From: an uncultured Methanomassiliicoccaceae archaeon
Lineage (GTDB): Archaea > Thermoplasmatota > Thermoplasmata > Methanomassiliicoccales > Methanomethylophilaceae
Direction of reading: 5' to 3'
Assembly: GCA_905187815.1 (NCBI GenBank)
Contig: CAJJJM010000004.1
Span: 62,001 to 126,000, forward strand
DNA length: 64,000 bases
The translations under genes and the position numbers were made by a program. Below, in pieces: positions 48,978 to 57,088 of the stretch (its first letter is position 1; each line of letters starts with the position of its first letter). The notes beneath the pieces are model-generated. The model saw only the letters and a program-made list of their open reading frames with translations. It did not search any database and had not been told where the DNA came from.

Positions 48978-50777
48978 TCACTCCGGATCGAACTGGCTGT
49001 TGTACAGGTCGGCGTAGAAGCCGCCCCTGGCCAGGAGCTGGTCGTGGGTTCCCTGCTCGACTATGTTGCCGTCGCGCATCACCAGGATCAGGTCGGAGTT
49101 CCTGATGGTGGACAGCCTGTGGGCGATGACGAACGACGTCCTGCCCTCGGTCAGGCGGTCCATGGCCTCCTGGATGACCCTCTCGGTCCTGGTGTCGACG
49201 GAGCTCGTGGCCTCGTCGAGGATCAGCAGCGGGGAGCCGTCCACCATGGCGCGGGCGATGGTGACCTGCTGCCTCTGTCCGGCGGACAGGTTGGCGTTGT
49301 CCCCCAGGACGGTGTCGTATCCGTCCGGCAGGGTGTGGATGTAGTGGTACAGGCCGACGGCCTTGCACACCTCGTCCAGGCGCTCGTCGGAGACGTCCGG
49401 GTTGCTGTAGACGATGTTCTCCCTGATGGTCCCCTCGAAGAGCCAGGTGTCCTGGAGGACCATGCAGAACAGGTCGTGCACATCCTCCCTCTTCATGCTC
49501 CTGGTGGACACGCCGTCGATGAGGATGTCCCCGCTGGTGACCTCGTAGAAGCGCATCAGCAGGTTGACCATGGTGGTCTTCCCGGCCCCGGTGGGCCCGA
49601 CGATTGCCACCTTCTGCCCGGGCAGGATGTCCGCGGAGAACCCGTGGATGATCTCCTTGTCCACGCTGTAGCCGAAGTGGACGTCCCTGAACTCCACGTG
49701 CCCCTCGACGCGGTCGAGCCTGACGTTCTTGTCGGACTCGTCCTCCATCTCGGGCTCGTCGAGGAACTCGAACACCCTCTCCGCCGCGGCGGCGACTGCC
49801 TGCATGGACACCATCGCCTGGGATATCTGGGTCAGCGGCTGTGTGAACAGGCGGACGTAGATCATGAAGGCGACGATGACCCCGAAGGAGATCCTGCCGT
49901 CGATGCACAGCATGGCACCGACGATGCACACCATGACGTAGCCGAAGTTCCCGATGAAGTTCATGAACGGCATCATGAGCCCGCCCAGGAACTGGGACAT
50001 GAACCCAGACTTGTAGAGGCTCTCGTTGATCCTGTCGAACTCCGTCTTGGCAGCCTTCTCTCCGCCGTAGGCCTTCATGACCAGGTGGCCGGAGTACATC
50101 TCCTCCACGTGCCCGTTCATGTCGCCCAGGTCGTCCTGCTGGCGCTCGAAGTACTTCTGGGAGCGCCCCATCACGACGGCCATGAACACGAACCCCACCA
50201 GCGAGGACAGTATGGCCGTGACGGCCATGGTCACGTTGGTGTACAGCATCATGATCACCGATCCGCCCAGGAGGGTGATGGCGGTGGCCATGGTGCTGAT
50301 GCTCTGGTTCATCGACTGGCCCAGGGTGTCCACGTCGTTGGTGATGCGGCTCATCACGTCCCCTGTGGTGTTGGTGTCGAAGTAGCGCAGCGGCAGCCTG
50401 TTGATCTTCCTGGATATGTCCCTGCGGAAGTTGGACGCGGTGCGCTGGGAGATGGTGGTCATGATGTACTGCTGCACGAAGGTGAGCACCGCGCTCACGG
50501 AGTACAGGCACACCAGCAGCAGGCATATGGAGACGATGCCCTCGAGGTCCATGACCCCCGCCAGGCCCTCCTCTATGAGGTCGGTGATCTCGCTGATCAG
50601 GTTGGGTCCGGCGAGCGTCAGCACCGTGCCGACGCAGGCGATCACCAGGGCCGCGATGAACGGGGCCCTGTAGCGGTCCATGTACTGGAAGAGGCGCTTC
50701 CACGCCAGGCCGAAGTCGTCGGCCTTCTCCCTCCTCGCGGGTCCCCTGCCGGGGCCCCTCCTCTGTCCGGACGTCAT
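48978..50777 (-). CDS. Heterodimeric ABC exporter, subunit with canonical ATPase site
   Basis: The 599-residue protein has six membrane spans (about residues 30-330) and an ATPase domain with Walker A GPTGAGKTTMV near 395, signature LSAGQRQQVTIARAM near 495 and Walker B LLILDEATSSVDT near 515, including the catalytic Glu. The signature has Ala for the first Gly (LSAGQ). The N-terminus is basic and glycine-rich (SGQRRGPGRGPARR). It overlaps its partner gene by 4 bp. The pair fits LmrCD/TmrAB-type exporters of drugs, lipids or peptides. Confidence 0.88.
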   Translation of the reverse strand: MTSGQRRGPGRGPARREKADDFGLAWKRLFQYMDRYRAPFIAALVIACVGTVLTLAGPNLISEITDLIEEGLAGVMDLEGIVSICLLLVCLYSVSAVLTFVQQYIMTTISQRTASNFRRDISRKINRLPLRYFDTNTTGDVMSRITNDVDTLGQSMNQSISTMATAITLLGGSVIMMLYTNVTMAVTAILSSLVGFVFMAVVMGRSQKYFERQQDDLGDMNGHVEEMYSGHLVMKAYGGEKAAKTEFDRINESLYKSGFMSQFLGGLMMPFMNFIGNFGYVMVCIVGAMLCIDGRISFGVIVAFMIYVRLFTQPLTQISQAMVSMQAVAAAAERVFEFLDEPEMEDESDKNVRLDRVEGHVEFRDVHFGYSVDKEIIHGFSADILPGQKVAIVGPTGAGKTTMVNLLMRFYEVTSGDILIDGVSTRSMKREDVHDLFCMVLQDTWLFEGTIRENIVYSNPDVSDERLDEVCKAVGLYHYIHTLPDGYDTVLGDNANLSAGQRQQVTIARAMVDGSPLLILDEATSSVDTRTERVIQEAMDRLTEGRTSFVIAHRLSTIRNSDLILVMRDGNIVEQGTHDQLLARGGFYADLYNSQFDPE

Positions 50778-52522
50778 AGTCCCAGCTCCTCCTCTGAGAA
50801 CTGCGATCTGGCTATGTCCAGGTAGACGGGGCAGCTGCGCAGCAGCTCCTCGTGCTTCCCGATGCCGACGACCTCGCCGTCGTCGATGACGACGATCCTG
50901 TCGGCGTCCATTATGGTCCCGATCCTCTGCGCCACGATCAGAGTGGTGGCGTCGGATATCTCGCGCCTGAGGGTCTCCCTCAGGGTCCTGTCGGTCCTGT
51001 AGTCGAGGGCGGAGAACGAGTCGTCGAAGATGTAGATCTCCGGGTCGCGGCAGACCGCCCTGGCTATGGACAGCCTCTGCTTCTGGCCCCCTGAGAGGTT
51101 GGACCCTCCCTGGGAGACCTCCGACATGTACTGCCCCTCCTTGGCCTCCACGAAGTCGGCGGCCTGGGCGATGCGGACCGCCCTTCTGACCTGCTCCTCG
51201 GTAACCTCCTCGGAGCCGTCGCCGTACCTGACGTTAGAGTCCACGGTGCCCTTGAACATGAACGCCTTCTGGGGGACGTAGCCGATCCTGTCCCTGAGGT
51301 CCTTGATCCTGTACTCCCTCACGTCGACTCCGTCGACGAGCACCTGCCCCTGCGTGGCGTCGTAGAACCTGGGAATCAGGTCGATTATCGAGGTCTTCCC
51401 GCTGCCGGTGGCCCCGATGAAGGCGACGGTCTCGCCCCTGGACGCCTTGAAGCTGATGTCGTGGAGCACGTCCCCGGAGGTCCCGGGGTACCTGAAGGAC
51501 ACGTTCCTGAACTCCACCGTCCCCTCCCTGGCGGGATCGGCCCCGGCGCCGTCCCTGATGGACGGTTCGGTGCCGATGACCTCCTGGATACGCTTGGAGG
51601 CCACCATCGCACGGGGCAGGATCATGAAGATCATGACCAGCATGATGAACGCCATGACGATCTGCATCGCGTAGGACGAGAACACGACCATGTCCGAGAA
51701 GAGGACCATCTTCTCCATCGGCATGCCCGCCGCGTCGATCAGGATGGCCCCTATCCAGTAGATGGAGAGGGCGAGCCCGTTCATGACAAGCATCATGGTC
51801 GGGAACATGACGGCCAGGGCGCGGTTGGCGGACAGGTTGGTGTCGGTCAGCTCCTTGTTGGCGGCCTCCGACTTGACCTCCTGGTAGGACTCGGCGTTGT
51901 ACGCGCGGACCACGCGGATCCCGGAGAGGTTCTCCCTGGTGACCCTGTTGACGTTGTCGGTCAGGCCCTGGATCCTCTTGAACCTGGGGATCGCGTAGAG
52001 CATGATCACCGAGATGATGGTGATGATGGCGACGACCGCCACGGCCGTGGCCACAGTCCACTCCCAGTTCTTGTCCAGGATCTTCATGATGGCCCAGACC
52101 GCCATTATCGGCGCCCTGATAATGATCATGAGACCCATGGCGGTGGTCATCTGGATCTGGGAGATGTCGTTCGTCGAGCGGGTGATCAGGCTGGATGTGG
52201 AGAACCTGTTCATCTCCTCCAGGGAGAACGACTGGACCCTGGAGTACTCCAGGTCCCTGAGCCTCTTGGAGAATGACGTGGCGATCCACGCCGTCAGCCC
52301 TCCGACCACTATGGACACGACCAGGCTCCCGAACGCGCACAGCAGCATCATGCCGCCCTTCCTGTAGACGACGTCCATGTCGGTGTCGGGACTGACGATC
52401 TCCGTGGTGATCTTGGACATGTACCCGGGGATCTCCAGCTCCAGGTACACCATGAACGCGATGAGCACCACGCAGACGCCGATTGCCGCCCACTCGCGTG
52501 CCCTGAGGTATTTCAATATCAT
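50774..52522 (-). CDS. Heterodimeric ABC exporter, subunit with degenerate ATPase site
   Basis: The 582-residue protein starts at ATG 52522, overlapping the regulator stop (ATGA). Six membrane spans are followed by Walker A GATGSGKTSII near 370, signature LSGGQKQRLSIARAV near 473 and Walker B IYIFDDSFSALD near 493. The residue after the Walker B Asp is Asp, not the catalytic Glu, so this site is weak or inactive, as in one half of heterodimeric exporters. Regulator, this subunit and the next form one operon. Confidence 0.88.
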   Translation of the reverse strand: MILKYLRAREWAAIGVCVVLIAFMVYLELEIPGYMSKITTEIVSPDTDMDVVYRKGGMMLLCAFGSLVVSIVVGGLTAWIATSFSKRLRDLEYSRVQSFSLEEMNRFSTSSLITRSTNDISQIQMTTAMGLMIIIRAPIMAVWAIMKILDKNWEWTVATAVAVVAIITIISVIMLYAIPRFKRIQGLTDNVNRVTRENLSGIRVVRAYNAESYQEVKSEAANKELTDTNLSANRALAVMFPTMMLVMNGLALSIYWIGAILIDAAGMPMEKMVLFSDMVVFSSYAMQIVMAFIMLVMIFMILPRAMVASKRIQEVIGTEPSIRDGAGADPAREGTVEFRNVSFRYPGTSGDVLHDISFKASRGETVAFIGATGSGKTSIIDLIPRFYDATQGQVLVDGVDVREYRIKDLRDRIGYVPQKAFMFKGTVDSNVRYGDGSEEVTEEQVRRAVRIAQAADFVEAKEGQYMSEVSQGGSNLSGGQKQRLSIARAVCRDPEIYIFDDSFSALDYRTDRTLRETLRREISDATTLIVAQRIGTIMDADRIVVIDDGEVVGIGKHEELLRSCPVYLDIARSQFSEEELGL

Positions 52523-53118
52523 TCCGAGGCCTCCCCGTCGATGTCCGGTATGGTCCCTGCTCTGCTCATCGCCACGCACTCCCTCTTCTGGGGAGGGGTC
52601 AGCACGAATCCGAGGGTGTGCAGCTTCTGCTCCGCCGATGTGCGGCGGAGGTACGGCTCTATGATGCCGATGACCTTGCAGGATATCTCCCTCGCCTGCT
52701 CGTCCGTGAGGTAGAGGCCGGTGGATGCGAAGCCCGTCACGTCCCTCCTCAGGTCCGACTCCGGGTCCTCCGCGTAGTCCTGGAAGTCCCTCATCAGGTC
52801 CAGCATGAACGTGCTGAACAGGCCGCAGTAGCCCTGCACATCGTTGCTCTTCACCATGTCCACGTCGAAGTGCTCCATCTGGACCGAGATCCCGTAGGTC
52901 TTCTCGGTCATGGCGCGCACCTTCGTCTCCGACACCACCTCCAGGATGCCGGCCTCCTGCATCACGTTCAGGGCGCGGTACAGCGTGGTCTGTGGAGCAT
53001 CGGTCTCCTGTTGGATCCGCTTCGCGGTCATCGGCCCGTTGTGCTTCAGGAGCGACATTATCCTGAGCTTCAACGGATTCCTGACGCACTCGTGGATGTC
53101 CGCCAACTCGATTGCCAT
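52519..53118 (-). CDS. Winged-helix transcriptional regulator of the ABC exporter operon
   Basis: The 199-residue protein starts at ATG 53118. An ArsR-type winged helix occupies about residues 5-80 (VRNPLKLRIMSLLKHNGPMTAKRI, then QTTLYRALNVMQEAGILEVV), followed by a helical domain ending in LHTLGFVLTPPQKRE. A paralog with the same architecture lies at 54849-55406. A 17-bp palindrome overlaps its promoter, so it probably represses itself and the exporter until a ligand binds. Confidence 0.85.
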   Translation of the reverse strand: MAIELADIHECVRNPLKLRIMSLLKHNGPMTAKRIQQETDAPQTTLYRALNVMQEAGILEVVSETKVRAMTEKTYGISVQMEHFDVDMVKSNDVQGYCGLFSTFMLDLMRDFQDYAEDPESDLRRDVTGFASTGLYLTDEQAREISCKVIGIIEPYLRRTSAEQKLHTLGFVLTPPQKRECVAMSRAGTIPDIDGEASE

Positions 53119-53149
53119 GGGGAGGGGGTCGGCGGTATGGTATATGAAT

Positions 53150-53166
53150 GTTTCCAAAATGGAAAC
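53150..53166. promoter_or_regulatory. Operator of the exporter regulator (GTTTCCA-N3-TGGAAAC)
   Basis: A perfect palindrome with 7-bp arms and a 3-nt centre lies directly upstream of the TATA element (minus strand TTCATATACC, 53138-53147), at the BRE position. Its near edge is 32 bp from the ATG. Confidence 0.75.
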
Positions 53167-53256
53167 GTTGCCTTCGAAGTAATGTTTCGGATACAGGTAA
53201 CAATCGGTGCCGGCGGACACGATCCGTTACTATCGGGCGATGCCTTGCTCATGGGT

Positions 53257-54405
53257 TCATCTCAGCAGCTCCATCACCCCGTCTGCCAGATACAGGCGGT
53301 TGCGCTTCCTGCCGGTGACCTCTCTGACTATCCCCTCGGATTCCAGCCTCGCCAGGATCCTGTTCGCTGTGGGGAGTGTGATCCCCAGCCTGTCCACCAG
53401 ATCGGTGGACCTGAGATACGGGTTCCTGAAGAGCAGGTCGATGGTGCGTTGCTCGTTGATGTCCTTGGCGGATCCGCGCAGCCTGTCGCGATAGCGTATC
53501 AGGGCGTCGACCGTGGTCGCAGCGGATCTGGACTGGTCGCGTAGACCATCGGAGATGAAACCGATCCAATCATCGAGGGCGTCGAGGGTGCTGACCTCGT
53601 ACAGGAGGTCGACGTACCTGTCCCTGTGCGCGTTGAGGTATCCGCTGAGGTAGAGGACGGGATGGGTCAGCAGGCCGTCGCGACGGAGGACCAACAGCGC
53701 GAGCAGCCTCCCGACTCTGCCGTTCCCATCCCTGAACGGATGGATCGCCTCGAACTGGTAGTGCGACAGTATAGCCTTCTCTACAGTGTCCACCGAATCG
53801 GAGTTGACATACTCCAGCCAGTTGTCCAGCAGATGGTCCACCGATTCGGGGCATGCCGGGACCATCTTGGCGATCTCGATGGTGTCATGCATGCTTCCGA
53901 TCGCATTCTGATGGGTCTTGAACTCGCCTGGGGACTTCTCGGAGCCGCGGACCCCATCCATCAGGATCCTGTGGAGGTCGCGGACCAGGTCTGCCGTTAT
54001 GGTTCCGCCCACGGGCAGCCTCTCGAATCCGGCCAGCAGAGCCCTGCGGTAGTTCACCACCTCCATGTTGTCCCTGAGTCTGATCTCGTCATGCTCCTCC
54101 ATCTTCTCGGAACGGAAGATGTCGTCCACCGTGGAGCGGGTGCCCTCGATGGAGGAGCTGGATGTGGATTCCATGAGGGACAGGTTCTCGGTCAGCATCC
54201 TGATCGTCTCCGAGTCGATGAACCTCAGCATGCCGTCGAGGCGGGCAAGCTCGACGGAGGCGTCCCTCATCCTGTTCATGGATTCACGGGAACACATCCA
54301 ATCGTATGGCAGGTCGTGTGGATGGAAGTAGCAGTATGCGCCGTTCATGGCCCATCTCACCTCGCCGGTCACCGTTCCCTTGAACTCGGATTCGTCCATG
54401 CCCAT
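53257..54405 (-). CDS. Fic-family AMP-transferase-like protein with C-terminal winged helix
   Basis: The 382-residue protein has the Fic catalytic motif HPFRDGNGRVGRLLALLV near residue 216, with all active-site residues present. An inhibitory helix motif SSSIEGTRS lies near residue 82, as in class II Fic enzymes that are held inactive by an N-terminal helix. The C-terminal 60 residues (STDLVDRLGITLPTANRILARLESEGIVREV) form a winged helix. Fic enzymes move AMP or other groups onto protein hydroxyls. A TATA box (ATATAAATATTG) lies about 25 nt before the ATG at 54405; ATG 54399 is also possible. Confidence 0.92.
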   Translation of the reverse strand: MGMDESEFKGTVTGEVRWAMNGAYCYFHPHDLPYDWMCSRESMNRMRDASVELARLDGMLRFIDSETIRMLTENLSLMESTSSSSIEGTRSTVDDIFRSEKMEEHDEIRLRDNMEVVNYRRALLAGFERLPVGGTITADLVRDLHRILMDGVRGSEKSPGEFKTHQNAIGSMHDTIEIAKMVPACPESVDHLLDNWLEYVNSDSVDTVEKAILSHYQFEAIHPFRDGNGRVGRLLALLVLRRDGLLTHPVLYLSGYLNAHRDRYVDLLYEVSTLDALDDWIGFISDGLRDQSRSAATTVDALIRYRDRLRGSAKDINEQRTIDLLFRNPYLRSTDLVDRLGITLPTANRILARLESEGIVREVTGRKRNRLYLADGVMELLR

Positions 54406-54443
54406 ATTAATAAAATCAATATTTATATCATTTTTGTAATTTT

Positions 54444-54495
54444 GATTTTACGAAAAATCATCATCAAAAATTTTATTATCTGCGATTTTACGAAA
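54444..54495. repeat. Two direct copies of GATTTTACGAAA, 40 bp apart
   Basis: The 12-mer occurs at 54444-54455 and 54484-54495. The spacing is close to four helical turns and both lie upstream of the Fic promoter in an AT-rich block. The second copy is part of the palindrome at 54490-54509. Confidence 0.5.
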
Positions 54496-54509
54496 GGCCG
54501 CTTTCGTAT
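54490..54509. promoter_or_regulatory. 8-bp-arm palindrome upstream of the Fic gene
   Basis: TACGAAAG at 54490-54497 is complementary to CTTTCGTA at 54502-54509 over GCCG. It may be bound by the Fic protein's own winged helix or act on the leftward gene; no T-run makes a terminator unlikely. Confidence 0.5.
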
Positions 54510-54616
54510 CTCTGACGTTAATAAAGCGGTTTAAATACTCATTTTATCAAGAGAGCGGGCATCATCGGATGATGGCTGATGACAATAAATGATGAAGGAG
54601 GGGGCGACCCCCGCCC

Positions 54617-54844
54617 TCAGATTGCGCTGACGTTCAGCAGAGCGTCCCTGGTGTCGGCCCTTCCGAGGATCGAGCCGTAGATCTTCGTGCTCGAGATCGT
54701 GGCCCTCACGAGCTCCGGGTCGACGTCGTCGTCAGCGTAGACCATGCCGACGACCTCGATGTCCCTGGTCTCGCCAGAGTCCCTGAGCTTCTCAAGGTCC
54801 TTGCGTCTGAGCCTCACGATGCGGAAGTTCGTGAATTTTCCCAT
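54617..54844 (-). CDS. Small hypothetical protein behind the second exporter-type regulator
   Basis: The 75-residue protein starts MGKFTNFRIVRLRRKDLEKL at ATG 54844, after GGAGG and 4 nt beyond the regulator stop, so it is translated in the same operon. The N-terminal half is very basic and the second half acidic (VYADDDVDPELVRATISSTKIYG). I do not recognise a family. A GC-rich hairpin (GGGGG/CCCCC, near 54598-54612) follows as a likely terminator. Confidence 0.55.
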   Translation of the reverse strand: MGKFTNFRIVRLRRKDLEKLRDSGETRDIEVVGMVYADDDVDPELVRATISSTKIYGSILGRADTRDALLNVSAI

Positions 54845-54848
54845 CTCT

Positions 54849-55406
54849 TCATTCCTCCTTCTTGGTGATCCTGTCCGGCGGGCCGGCGATGAAGGCCAGG
54901 GTGTGCAGGTCCTGTCCCTCCGACTTCCTGGTCTGGGCGGGGCGGATGATGTCCAGTATCCTCCTGTACATGTCCTCCAGCTCGTCCTTCGTGGCGTACA
55001 CCGGCACGGCGAAGAACCCTGAACCGTCATTCTTCAGGTCCACGTCCTCCCTCCTGGTGTAGTCCTCGAAGTTCCTCAGCAGGTTGAACATGAAGCCCAT
55101 GAACAGCCTGAAGTAGACCTCGCTGTTGTTGTTCCTGACCATCTCGTCTATGCGGCCCCTCAGCTCGTCGTTTAGGGCGTAGCGCTTCTCGACGACGGCG
55201 CGGACCTTCGTCTCGGCGACGGTAATTATGATGGCGTTCTGCTCCATGCTCTTGAGCGCGCGGTAGAGGGACGCCTGCGGTATCCTGGAGTCGTAGGACA
55301 GCATCTGCTTGGCGGTCAGCGGCCCGTGCTCCTTGATCATGATCATCACCCTCGCCTTGAGGGGATTGCCGAGGCATTCCATCACCGGCTCGATCTCCGT
55401 CGCCAT
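54849..55406 (-). CDS. Winged-helix transcriptional regulator, paralog of the exporter regulator
   Basis: The 185-residue protein matches the regulator at 52519-53118 along its length: GNPLKARVMIMIKEHGPLTAKQM, ASLYRALKSMEQNAIIITV, then ETKVRAVVEKRYAL and the closing LHTLAFIAGPPDR. It controls no transporter; only a 75-residue gene follows. A 17-bp palindrome lies 32 bp before the ATG, in the same position as in its paralog but with different sequence, so the two proteins recognise different operators. Confidence 0.82.
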   Translation of the reverse strand: MATEIEPVMECLGNPLKARVMIMIKEHGPLTAKQMLSYDSRIPQASLYRALKSMEQNAIIITVAETKVRAVVEKRYALNDELRGRIDEMVRNNNSEVYFRLFMGFMFNLLRNFEDYTRREDVDLKNDGSGFFAVPVYATKDELEDMYRRILDIIRPAQTRKSEGQDLHTLAFIAGPPDRITKKEE

Positions 55407-55437
55407 GCCACCTCGATAATGTTATCCGGTATATAAC

Positions 55438-55454
55438 GTTATCATCGTGATAAC
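55438..55454. promoter_or_regulatory. Operator of the second regulator (GTTATCA-N3-TGATAAC)
   Basis: A perfect palindrome with 7-bp arms and a 3-nt centre abuts the TATA element (GTTATATAC on the minus strand, 55429-55438). A shorter related palindrome, GATAATGTTATC at 55415-55426, lies downstream of the TATA box and may be a second site. Confidence 0.75.
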
Positions 55455-55571
55455 ATTCTACGATGGAAACTGTTCTCGGGAATGTAACGATCGGATGTCG
55501 GTCGGGAAGAGGGTCGGAAAAGAGGAAGGGGGTTGCGTGGAGGTGTCGTGCTCTGAAAGAGGTGCTTTGTC

Positions 55572-55868
55572 TCAGAGACCGTCCCGACCGGATTCCTCCA
55601 GGAGGGATTCCGCCTCGGTGAGCAGGTCCATGAGGCGTTCGCCCTTCTCGGTGAGGGACAGGTGGGTGGCGCTGGAGCCTATGACTCCGCCGAAGAGAAT
55701 CAGCCCCATGCCCTCCATCTCGTCGATCTTGGCGGGGATGCGGATGTTACGGGAGACGTTCCTGTAGACGTCTGTCTTCTTGCAGAGAGGGTGGTCGCGT
55801 ATGTACAGAAGGATGTCCAGGGTGTTGGACGTCTCCAGGAGCGATCCCAGCCTCGTGCTTCCAGCCAT
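55572..55868 (-). CDS. Small winged-helix protein, divergent paralog A
   Basis: The 98-residue protein starts MAGSTRLGSLLETSNTLDIL at ATG 55868, 7 nt after a strong AAGGAGGA. It is a single winged helix: helices TLDILLYIRDHPLCKKTDVY and RIPAKIDEMEGMGLILF, then the wing HLSLTEKGERLMDLL. A paralog of exactly the same length is transcribed in the opposite direction from 55954. The family looks like small archaeal DNA-binding regulators; the targets are unknown. Confidence 0.75.
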   Translation of the reverse strand: MAGSTRLGSLLETSNTLDILLYIRDHPLCKKTDVYRNVSRNIRIPAKIDEMEGMGLILFGGVIGSSATHLSLTEKGERLMDLLTEAESLLEESGRDGL

Positions 55869-55896
55869 GTAGATCCTCCTTGTGATGTATCGGATG

Positions 55897-55928
55897 TGGG
55901 TTCCCGGAATTAAGGGGCTGGGGACCCA
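55897..55928. repeat. Imperfect 9-bp inverted repeat between divergent winged-helix genes
   Basis: TGGGTTCCC at 55897-55905 and GGGGACCCA at 55920-55928 are complementary except for one pair. The repeat is centred in the 85-bp space shared by the two divergent promoters, a natural place for mutual or autogenous control. Confidence 0.4.
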
Positions 55929-55953
55929 AGTTCTGTATTATCGAGATGTCGGT

Positions 55954-56250
55954 ATGACTGAAAGCACCAGATTGGGATCACTATTTGAAACGTCGAAGTC
56001 CATCGACATCCTCCTGTATGTGCGTTGTAATCCGCTCTGCAAGAAGACCGACGTGTACAGGAACGTCTCTCGCAACGTCCACATTCCCGAAAAGATCGGC
56101 GAGATGGTCGAGATAGGTCTGATAGCGTTCAGTTGTGTTGCTGGTTCTAACGCTACACACATGTCTCTCACAGAGAAGGGCATCCGTTTCACTGATCTGC
56201 TTCTGGAGGCGGAATCTCTTCTCGATGAGACACATAATACCCAAAGCTGA
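55954..56250 (+). CDS. Small winged-helix protein, divergent paralog B
   Basis: The 98-residue protein begins MTESTRLGSLFETSKSIDIL and shares most residues with paralog A (CKKTDVYRNVSRNVHIPEKI; THMSLTEKGIRFTDLLLEAE). The arrangement is an inverted duplication. A TATA-like TGTATTATC near 55934-55943 precedes the ATG by only about 15 nt, so the exact promoter is uncertain. It ends in DETHNTQS. The function is unknown, probably DNA binding. Confidence 0.72.
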   Translation: MTESTRLGSLFETSKSIDILLYVRCNPLCKKTDVYRNVSRNVHIPEKIGEMVEIGLIAFSCVAGSNATHMSLTEKGIRFTDLLLEAESLLDETHNTQS

Positions 56251-56281
56251 ATCAGGGTCTGTTTGTGGTAGCTTTAATCAC

Positions 56282-56297
56282 ATCACATTTTTGTGAT
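56282..56297. repeat. 16-bp palindrome ATCACA-T4-TGTGAT in the gap before the PAP2 gene
   Basis: The arms are 6 bp. It follows the small winged-helix gene by 31 bp and may be a terminator stem or regulator site. The rest of the 56251-56476 gap shows no gene. Confidence 0.3.
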
Positions 56298-56476
56298 ACT
56301 ACTGCACCTTTACAGATTTGCATCGGCTCCAGATGAGTGTTTTCGGGCAGTCCGGCACATGCATCATTCTTTGTATCTATAACATTCCCACATGATTCTG
56401 AAACACCGTCGATATTTCTCATCCCTCGGAGTGACCGGGTCCAACGGTTATATCGGATGACCTGTTCGCCGCACCT

Positions 56477-57019
56477 ATGTGGGAGCTTGGCGTGCTCGAA
56501 TGGTTCGAATCCATCCATGGTACCGTGCTGGATCCGCTCATGGTCGGCATCACCTACAGCGCGACATCCGGCCTCTTATGGTTCGTGCTCGGGTTCCTGA
56601 TGACCTGCTCCCAGAGATGGAGGCGCTGCGGCGTTTCCGTCATCGTCGCCGTCGCGATCACCTACATCGTTGTTGATGTGGTCCTGAAGCCTTTGATCTG
56701 CCGCGACCGCCCGTTCGCCGTCGAGGACCTCGACCTCCTGATAGCTGCACCGGACTCCTGGTCGTTCCCGTCCGGCCACACGGCGTCCGCCTTCGCCGGC
56801 GCCACTGCGATCCTCATCCACAATCGGAGATGGGGATGCGTCGCGATGCTCTACGCCATACTCGTGGGGATATCCCGCGTCTACCTCTGCGTGCACTGGC
56901 CCACCGACGTGGTCGCCGGAGCCCTCATCGGCATCGCCGTCGCACTCGTCGCGGTATGGTTCATGTCCCGCTGGATCCCGTACTTCAGGGACCTCGACCG
57001 GGGCGGCGCCATCGTCTGA
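56477..57019 (+). CDS. PAP2-family membrane phosphatase
   Basis: The 180-residue protein has the three catalytic motifs of PAP2 enzymes: KPLICRDRP near residue 73 (KxxxxxxRP), PSGHTAS near 97 and SRVYLCVHWPTDVVAG near 137, among about five membrane spans. It dephosphorylates a lipid-linked phosphate such as polyprenyl diphosphate. A TATA box (GGTTATATCGG near 56446) about 25 nt upstream fits a leaderless start. Confidence 0.9.
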   Translation: MWELGVLEWFESIHGTVLDPLMVGITYSATSGLLWFVLGFLMTCSQRWRRCGVSVIVAVAITYIVVDVVLKPLICRDRPFAVEDLDLLIAAPDSWSFPSGHTASAFAGATAILIHNRRWGCVAMLYAILVGISRVYLCVHWPTDVVAGALIGIAVALVAVWFMSRWIPYFRDLDRGGAIV

Positions 57020-57088
57020 CCTTCGGGCATGGCGGTTCCACGGCGGATACTGGCCAGGATAAATACCGCCATTCCGAATAGACCATCC

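Noticed and set aside
49044..50825. 593-codon plus-strand open frame opposite the ABC exporter
   Set aside because: Antisense shadow with no recognisable domain; the minus-strand gene has full Walker motifs.
56252..56518. 88-codon minus-strand frame before the PAP2 gene
   Set aside because: It overlaps the PAP2 promoter and start, has no ribosome site and resembles nothing known.
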